IMG/VR virus record: IMGVR_UViG_3300045999_004770 | Coordinates: 1-32,175 of that record | From: a virus | DNA length: 32,175 bases | Strand: one strand, 5' to 3' | Shown here: positions 28,325-32,175 of the stretch, piece by piece | Position numbering within the stretch: position 1 is the stretch's first letter | Layout: each line of letters begins with the position of its first letter | Notes under the pieces: model-generated | What the model saw: only the letters and a program-made list of their open reading frames with translations | Databases searched by the model: none | What the model was told of the DNA's origin: nothing | Translations under genes and position numbers: made by a program

Positions 28325-29490
28325 TGAATATTACTTTAAAACTAAATACTCCGCATCCAGCACAAAAGAAAGTACTTGAATCTGATGCAAGATTTAGAGT
28401 AATGATGTGTGGCAGAAGGTTTGGTAAATCACTAATTAGTCAGAATATTGCAATTGAAAAAGGTATTGAACGTAAACAAGTTGCTTACATTACACCTACC
28501 TATGCTTTGGGTAAGATATTCTTTAAAGAAATTTGCAAACTACTACCTGAAAAGATATACAAGAAAAACGAAACTGATTTACTAATTGACTTTGTTACAG
28601 GTGGTTCAATTCGTTTCTTTACAGGGGAAAGGTTGGATGCATTGCGAGGAACTAAATGGCATCTTGCAATAATAGATGAAGCATCATACATACCTAATTT
28701 AGAAGATGGTTGGAATAATTCTATAAGACCTACATTAACTGATTACAAAGGAAAAGCTATATTCCTATCAACTCCAAGAGGTAAGAACTATTTTTACTCC
28801 TTATTCATGCGTAATGGCGAAGATGGTTGGGAATCATTCAAATTTAGCACATACGACAATCCACATATTGATTCAACTGAAATAGATGCAGCAAAAGCAC
28901 AACTTCCTTCGGTAGTATTTAAACAGGAATACATGGCAGATCCAATGGAGAATGCAGCAAATCCATTTGGTAGTGAACATATTATGCTATGTTGCAAAGA
29001 AACTAAAGGAACACCTGCATATTATGGAATTGATTTGGCAAAGTCAGTCGATTGGACTGTTATTGTTGGTATGGATTTGAATGGCAATGTAGTGCAATTT
29101 GAGAGATTTCAAAAAGATTGGCTACAAACTAAAGAAACAATTTTAAGGCTGCCAAAACATCTGCCTATTGTAATTGATAGCACAGGAGTTGGAGATGCTA
29201 TTGTTGAAGATTTGCAAAAGAAGTTTACACAAATGCATGGCTTTAAATTTACTGCAACAAGCAAACAACAACTTTTAGAAGGTTTAGCATCTGCAATACA
29301 AACAAAGTCCATTAGTTATCCTAATAATATAATCAAACAAGAACTTGAAATCTTTGAATACAAGTTCACACCAACAGGAGTTCGTTATTCCGCTCCGCAA
29401 GGATTTCATGATGATTGTGTTATTGCATTGGCATTGGCTAACAAATGCAGATTAGACCATAAATTCAAAGGTAAATACCATGTCATCTAA
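28324..29490 (+). CDS. terL: Terminase large subunit
   Basis: The 388-residue packaging motor has an N-terminal ATPase with Walker A GRRFGKS (30-36) and Walker B LAIIDEA (Asp118, catalytic Glu119), then FLSTPRGKNYF as motif III. The C-terminal RNase-H-like nuclease has Asp237 (YYGIDLAKS), Asp285 (IVIDSTGVGD) and Asp363/364 (FHDDCVIALA). The start is GTG, overlapping the small subunit's TAG by one base. It is on the short side for the family but complete. It pumps DNA into the prohead and cuts it. Confidence 0.93.
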   Translation: MNITLKLNTPHPAQKKVLESDARFRVMMCGRRFGKSLISQNIAIEKGIERKQVAYITPTYALGKIFFKEICKLLPEKIYKKNETDLLIDFVTGGSIRFFTGERLDALRGTKWHLAIIDEASYIPNLEDGWNNSIRPTLTDYKGKAIFLSTPRGKNYFYSLFMRNGEDGWESFKFSTYDNPHIDSTEIDAAKAQLPSVVFKQEYMADPMENAANPFGSEHIMLCCKETKGTPAYYGIDLAKSVDWTVIVGMDLNGNVVQFERFQKDWLQTKETILRLPKHLPIVIDSTGVGDAIVEDLQKKFTQMHGFKFTATSKQQLLEGLASAIQTKSISYPNNIIKQELEIFEYKFTPTGVRYSAPQGFHDDCVIALALANKCRLDHKFKGKYHVI

Positions 29491-29508
29491 AAACTATATA
29501 TATAACGT

Positions 29509-30171
29509 ATGAAATTAACAATTAAGAAATTTCAGGAGTTGCATTCCATTACTACAATGGAGATGGATGAGTTCGACAAGTCTGTGAAGTTGGTTGAATG
29601 TTTAACTGACAAAACACCTGCACAAGTTGAAGCAATGCCATTGAAAGAGTTTGAAAAGTTGTGTAATGATTTAAACAAGTTATTTGATATAAAGGTAGAG
29701 CAGTTGCAGAACTCAAAGCCAAAAGCAATGATAGTGGCAAATGGTAAGCCATATCATTTGAACTTCAATATCATGCAACCACCATTCAATGCAGGTAGAT
29801 ATGTTGAGGTAGCAACATTTGCTACTGATACTATTGGGAACTTGCACAATATACTTGCATCAATGGTAACACCTTTGAAATGGAATTGGTTGAAGATGCG
29901 ATATGTAAAGTTGCCCTATGATGCAACAAAGCATGAGCAGTATGCAAACGATATGTTACATGCTGACTTTGAACATGCTTATCATGCATCGGTTTTTTTT
30001 TATCTTGTTTTCACCAGTTCAATCAGAAATTCAAAGGATTATTTGGTAGCGGAGATGATAGCAGCGGGAGTGAAACAGGAGGAGGCAGCAGAATCCATAG
30101 AAACTTTGTTGAAAGTTTTGGATGGATGTATAACGCAAAAATGGTATCAGAGTTTGAAGCTATCAGTTTAG
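29509..30171 (+). CDS. Tail assembly chaperone, short (G-type) form
   Basis: The 220-residue protein starts MKLTIKKFQELHSITTMEMD, a common opening in Bacteroidetes phages, and has YVEVATFATDTIGNLHNILA and HADFEHAYHASVFFYLVF. A tail assembly chaperone helps load tube subunits on the tape measure. At 29991-30001 the sequence is GG followed by nine T residues. Just after it the -1 frame stays open for 94 codons. The last 56 residues of this form overlap that frame. A gpG/gpGT-like pair is predicted. Confidence 0.65.
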   Translation: MKLTIKKFQELHSITTMEMDEFDKSVKLVECLTDKTPAQVEAMPLKEFEKLCNDLNKLFDIKVEQLQNSKPKAMIVANGKPYHLNFNIMQPPFNAGRYVEVATFATDTIGNLHNILASMVTPLKWNWLKMRYVKLPYDATKHEQYANDMLHADFEHAYHASVFFYLVFTSSIRNSKDYLVAEMIAAGVKQEEAAESIETLLKVLDGCITQKWYQSLKLSV

Positions 30172-30284
30172 ATGCCGTTTGGGATTTACCTGTAGTTCAA
30201 TTCTTAAATGACTTGAACTACCTAAAGCAAAAAAGATTAGTTGATGATGAACAACAACAAAAGTTGATAAATGAATATAAGTAA
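30000..30284 (+). CDS. Frameshifted (T-type) extension of the tail chaperone
   Basis: After a -1 slip on the T9 run (GTT TTT TTT, then TTA at 30000) the frame runs 94 codons to TAA at 30284. Its end (ESFGWMYNAKMVSEFEAISL, AVWDLPVVQFLNDLNYLKQK) looks like the second domain of Bacteroidetes tail chaperones. The fused product would have 258 residues. Internal ATGs at 30126 and 30141 offer an alternative start. It overlaps the next gene by 14 bases, which closes the gap otherwise left between 30171 and 30271. Confidence 0.6.
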   Translation, partial: LSCFHQFNQKFKGLFGSGDDSSGSETGGGSRIHRNFVESFGWMYNAKMVSEFEAISLDAVWDLPVVQFLNDLNYLKQKRLVDDEQQQKLINEYK

Positions 30285-30876
30285 AAAAGATCTAAATGAT
30301 TTAGAAATATTTTCGCAAGAAGAGTTTGGTGAATTTGTCCAGGTTACTGAAGCAATGGATAGAGTTGCAAAGATGTTTCTTGAAAATTTAGAAGCAAATA
30401 TCAATGCAGCAAAATTTTCAGGTAGTGGATCATTGCTTTCAACTATGGATTATAGAGTTTCTGATGATGGTAAATCAGTTGATATAATACTAAATAACTA
30501 TTACGATTATGTCAATCAAGGGGTGAAAGGTTGGGGAAGTTCAACTAATGCGCCAAATTCACCTTATGCTTATAGCAAGAAAGCAAAGTCAAGTTCAAAT
30601 GGCGATTTTAGAAGATCAATAACAGAATACATTTCATCAGGAAAAGCAAAATTAAGAAATGTGCAAAATGATAGAGCATTCGGGATTGGTATTGAAGGAA
30701 AAAGAAAATCATTGATTGATGCAAGAGTTGATACAATGATGTATCTGATTAGAAGATTCGGGGTTAAAGCAACAAATTATTTCACAAAGACAGTCAATGA
30801 AAGTAGAGATGACATTCAATTAATTATAGCAGAAGCAGTCGGAAAAGATTTCGTTTTAAAATTTAAAGTTAAATGA
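30271..30876 (+). CDS. Putative tail completion / HK97 gp10-like protein
   Basis: The 201-residue basic protein has an N-terminal helix, a beta hairpin region (YRVSDDGKSVDIILNNYYDY) with VNQGVKGWGSS, and a C-terminal helix (MMYLIRRFGVKATNYFTKTV). The YYDYVNQGVKG and ATNYFTK elements recur in Bacteroidetes phage neck or tail-completion proteins resembling HK97 gp10. It lies between the tail chaperone and two tail proteins and overlaps the next start by four bases. The role is inferred. Confidence 0.5.
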   Translation: MNISKKDLNDLEIFSQEEFGEFVQVTEAMDRVAKMFLENLEANINAAKFSGSGSLLSTMDYRVSDDGKSVDIILNNYYDYVNQGVKGWGSSTNAPNSPYAYSKKAKSSSNGDFRRSITEYISSGKAKLRNVQNDRAFGIGIEGKRKSLIDARVDTMMYLIRRFGVKATNYFTKTVNESRDDIQLIIAEAVGKDFVLKFKVK

Positions 30877-32006
30877 TAACACAATTAGCATATCCATCAG
30901 GAGAGCCAACAGTACAAGATGCACTTTGGCATGTATTTTCAACCAATGTTTCAGGACAAACAGACTTCAAGTTTGTCTTTGATTTATACGTTGGCGGAGT
31001 TCAACAATCAAGAGTAAAACTATTCCCAGAGCCAAACAATGGCAAAGGTTACTTTGATGCAGCACCTGTAATAAGAAACACATTCACTTATGAGTGGCTT
31101 ACACCTGCAGAAACTTTTTTAATATGTGAGCCGAATGCAAGTGGGCAAGCAAGTCAAACATATCAATACAGAATAGGTGAAGAATATTCAGGGGTAACGT
31201 ATTTGAATTTAGCAAGTGGCAATATTACTGCATACAATTGGAATGCTCCTTTGTTTAAGCGTAGGCAATCTGATTTAACTGCAAAGCAAAACAAGTTCAT
31301 GACTAATCGACCTAATACAATCAATGCAAGTTTAGGCGATAATATCTTCATCGGAGTTTATGATAATAACTTTGCATGTGATATTAAAGCGTACAATGAA
31401 AGTAATGCTTTAGTAAGTACACAAAGTTTGACTTTGACAAATACAAAGTTTGCACAATTGAACATAGGAAGCAAAGCAATCAATACTTATTTCAGCAATA
31501 CGAATATCAATTCAACTATTAAGTATTACGAAGTTGTTTCTGCAACAGATAGCATCAGAGTTAATCTTGAATGCAATCCAAAATACGAATCATTTAATCT
31601 TCACTTCCTAAATGATTGGGGAATGTTCGATACTGCAAAGTTTGGTTTAGTTTCAAAGCTAACAATGGATATTGAACGCAAAGGATTTGAGAAACGTGAT
31701 TATTCTCTTGGCAGTAATGCAGTAACTTATTACACAAATAATAAGTACAATGAAAGCAAAATCAATTACCAAAATAAAAAAGATTATAGTTACAAGCTAA
31801 CAATGGATGCGCCAACTGATGCAGAGTATGAATGGTTGGCAGAATTGGTAGCATCTCCGCAAATATACTTTGAGAAAGATGGTTATTATTATCCTGTAAC
31901 AATCAAAGCTACTAACTATGAGTTCAGTAAATATGTAAACAATAGATTAAGAGTTTTTGAAGTAGAAATAGAAATGAATCAAACAAGATACAGTCAAATA
32001 AGATAA
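30873..32006 (+). CDS. Tail protein of unknown exact role, 377 aa
   Basis: The protein is predicted to be mostly beta, rich in Asn, Thr and Tyr, with no signal peptide. The N-terminal part has DFKFVFDLYVGGVQQSRVKL. The C-terminal part (DYSYKLTMDAPTDAEYEWLA and YYYPVTIKATNYEF) resembles a domain seen in Bacteroidetes phage tail proteins that precede the tail tip. It ends one base before the junction-spanning tail gene, so the two are probably cotranslated and may interact in the distal tail. Confidence 0.6.
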   Translation: MITQLAYPSGEPTVQDALWHVFSTNVSGQTDFKFVFDLYVGGVQQSRVKLFPEPNNGKGYFDAAPVIRNTFTYEWLTPAETFLICEPNASGQASQTYQYRIGEEYSGVTYLNLASGNITAYNWNAPLFKRRQSDLTAKQNKFMTNRPNTINASLGDNIFIGVYDNNFACDIKAYNESNALVSTQSLTLTNTKFAQLNIGSKAINTYFSNTNINSTIKYYEVVSATDSIRVNLECNPKYESFNLHFLNDWGMFDTAKFGLVSKLTMDIERKGFEKRDYSLGSNAVTYYTNNKYNESKINYQNKKDYSYKLTMDAPTDAEYEWLAELVASPQIYFEKDGYYYPVTIKATNYEFSKYVNNRLRVFEVEIEMNQTRYSQIR

Positions 32007-32007
32007 G

Positions 32008-32175
32008 ATGACAAAAATATTTATCGAAGGCTATGAATTGGACTTAAGTAAAGGTTTATCTAATCAGTTAACCTATGCAATTGATGACTTGAACAATTTA
32101 GATAGCAAGGCAACAACATTTAGTAAGACAATAGTATTGCCGGGAACTGCAAACAATAACTATCTATTAGGCTCT
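32008..32175 (+). CDS. Tail protein, 5' portion of junction-spanning gene
   Basis: ATG 32008, one base after the upstream stop, starts MTKIFIEGYELDLSKGLSNQ. From 32050 the sequence repeats that at base 4 in the same frame. The remaining 669 residues are encoded at 4-2013, giving 683 in all. The last codon of the window (TCT, Ser) differs from the corresponding AAC (Asn) at 127-129. Confidence 0.8.
   Translation, partial: MTKIFIEGYELDLSKGLSNQLTYAIDDLNNLDSKATTFSKTIVLPGTANNNYLLGS
32050..32172. repeat. Terminal direct repeat, right copy (circular overlap)
   Basis: It is identical to bases 4-126. Removing one copy gives a circle of 32,046 bp. Confidence 0.9.

Noticed and set aside
1-32175. Integrase, CRISPR array, insertion sequence or toxin-antitoxin pair
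   Set aside because: No recombinase motifs, no regularly spaced repeats, no transposase and no two-gene toxin module were found. The only TA-like element is the HTH domain fused to the GIY-YIG nuclease.

Overview
The window is one essentially complete, AT-rich genome of a tailed siphovirus-type phage of a Bacteroidetes host. Bases 4-126 are repeated exactly at 32050-32172, and joining the copies restores a single 683-residue tail gene that starts at 32008. The molecule is therefore a circle (circularly permuted map) of about 32,046 bp cut inside that gene. Evidence for a Bacteroidetes host: promoters of the TTTG-N18-20-TAnnTTTG type, A-rich leaders without Shine-Dalgarno sites, structural proteins of the kinds seen in Bacteroidetes phages, and a tail fibre ending in a typical Bacteroidetes surface-protein C-terminus. 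No integrase, partition or excision gene was recognised.

Layout. The late arm runs rightward from about 25324, across the junction, to about 15879. It holds a sigma-like protein, a small membrane protein, a tiny basic protein, a glycosyltransferase, a CxxC protein, a methyltransferase, the terminase subunits, a tail chaperone with a likely -1 frameshift, tail proteins, the tape measure, an XkdF-like protease, scaffold, major capsid protein, tail tube, portal fused to a head-morphogenesis domain, adaptors, a fibre with a signal peptide, and a lysis cassette (two holin-like proteins, a u-spanin, a GH24 endolysin). A phosphoesterase and a small gene close the arm before a terminator. Two internal terminators flank the tail-tube gene. 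One 57-aa gene with its own promoter runs leftward between the tail and head modules.

A short block at 16011-17241 carries a GIY-YIG/HTH fusion protein, a tRNA-like four-way junction and a small HExxH protein. It is followed by a 430-base region with long inverted repeats resembling integron attC sites.

The early genes diverge from a control region at 21307-21444. Leftward (21306 to 17672) lie about 15 small genes: a DnaA-domain-IV-like protein, ERF recombinase, SSB-like protein, VRR-NUC nuclease, and several 20-28 aa hydrophobic peptides. The ERF and SSB genes share a leader hairpin with compensatory base changes. Rightward (21445 to 25075) are a small HTH protein, a primase-helicase and a cytosine methyltransferase overlapped in the +1 frame by a long second reading frame. 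A terminator follows, then an iteron-rich, AT-rich region that is the best origin candidate.

Together, the early arms supply replication, recombination and DNA modification. The late arm supplies packaging, virion and lysis functions and may be switched on from the region around 25080-25325.
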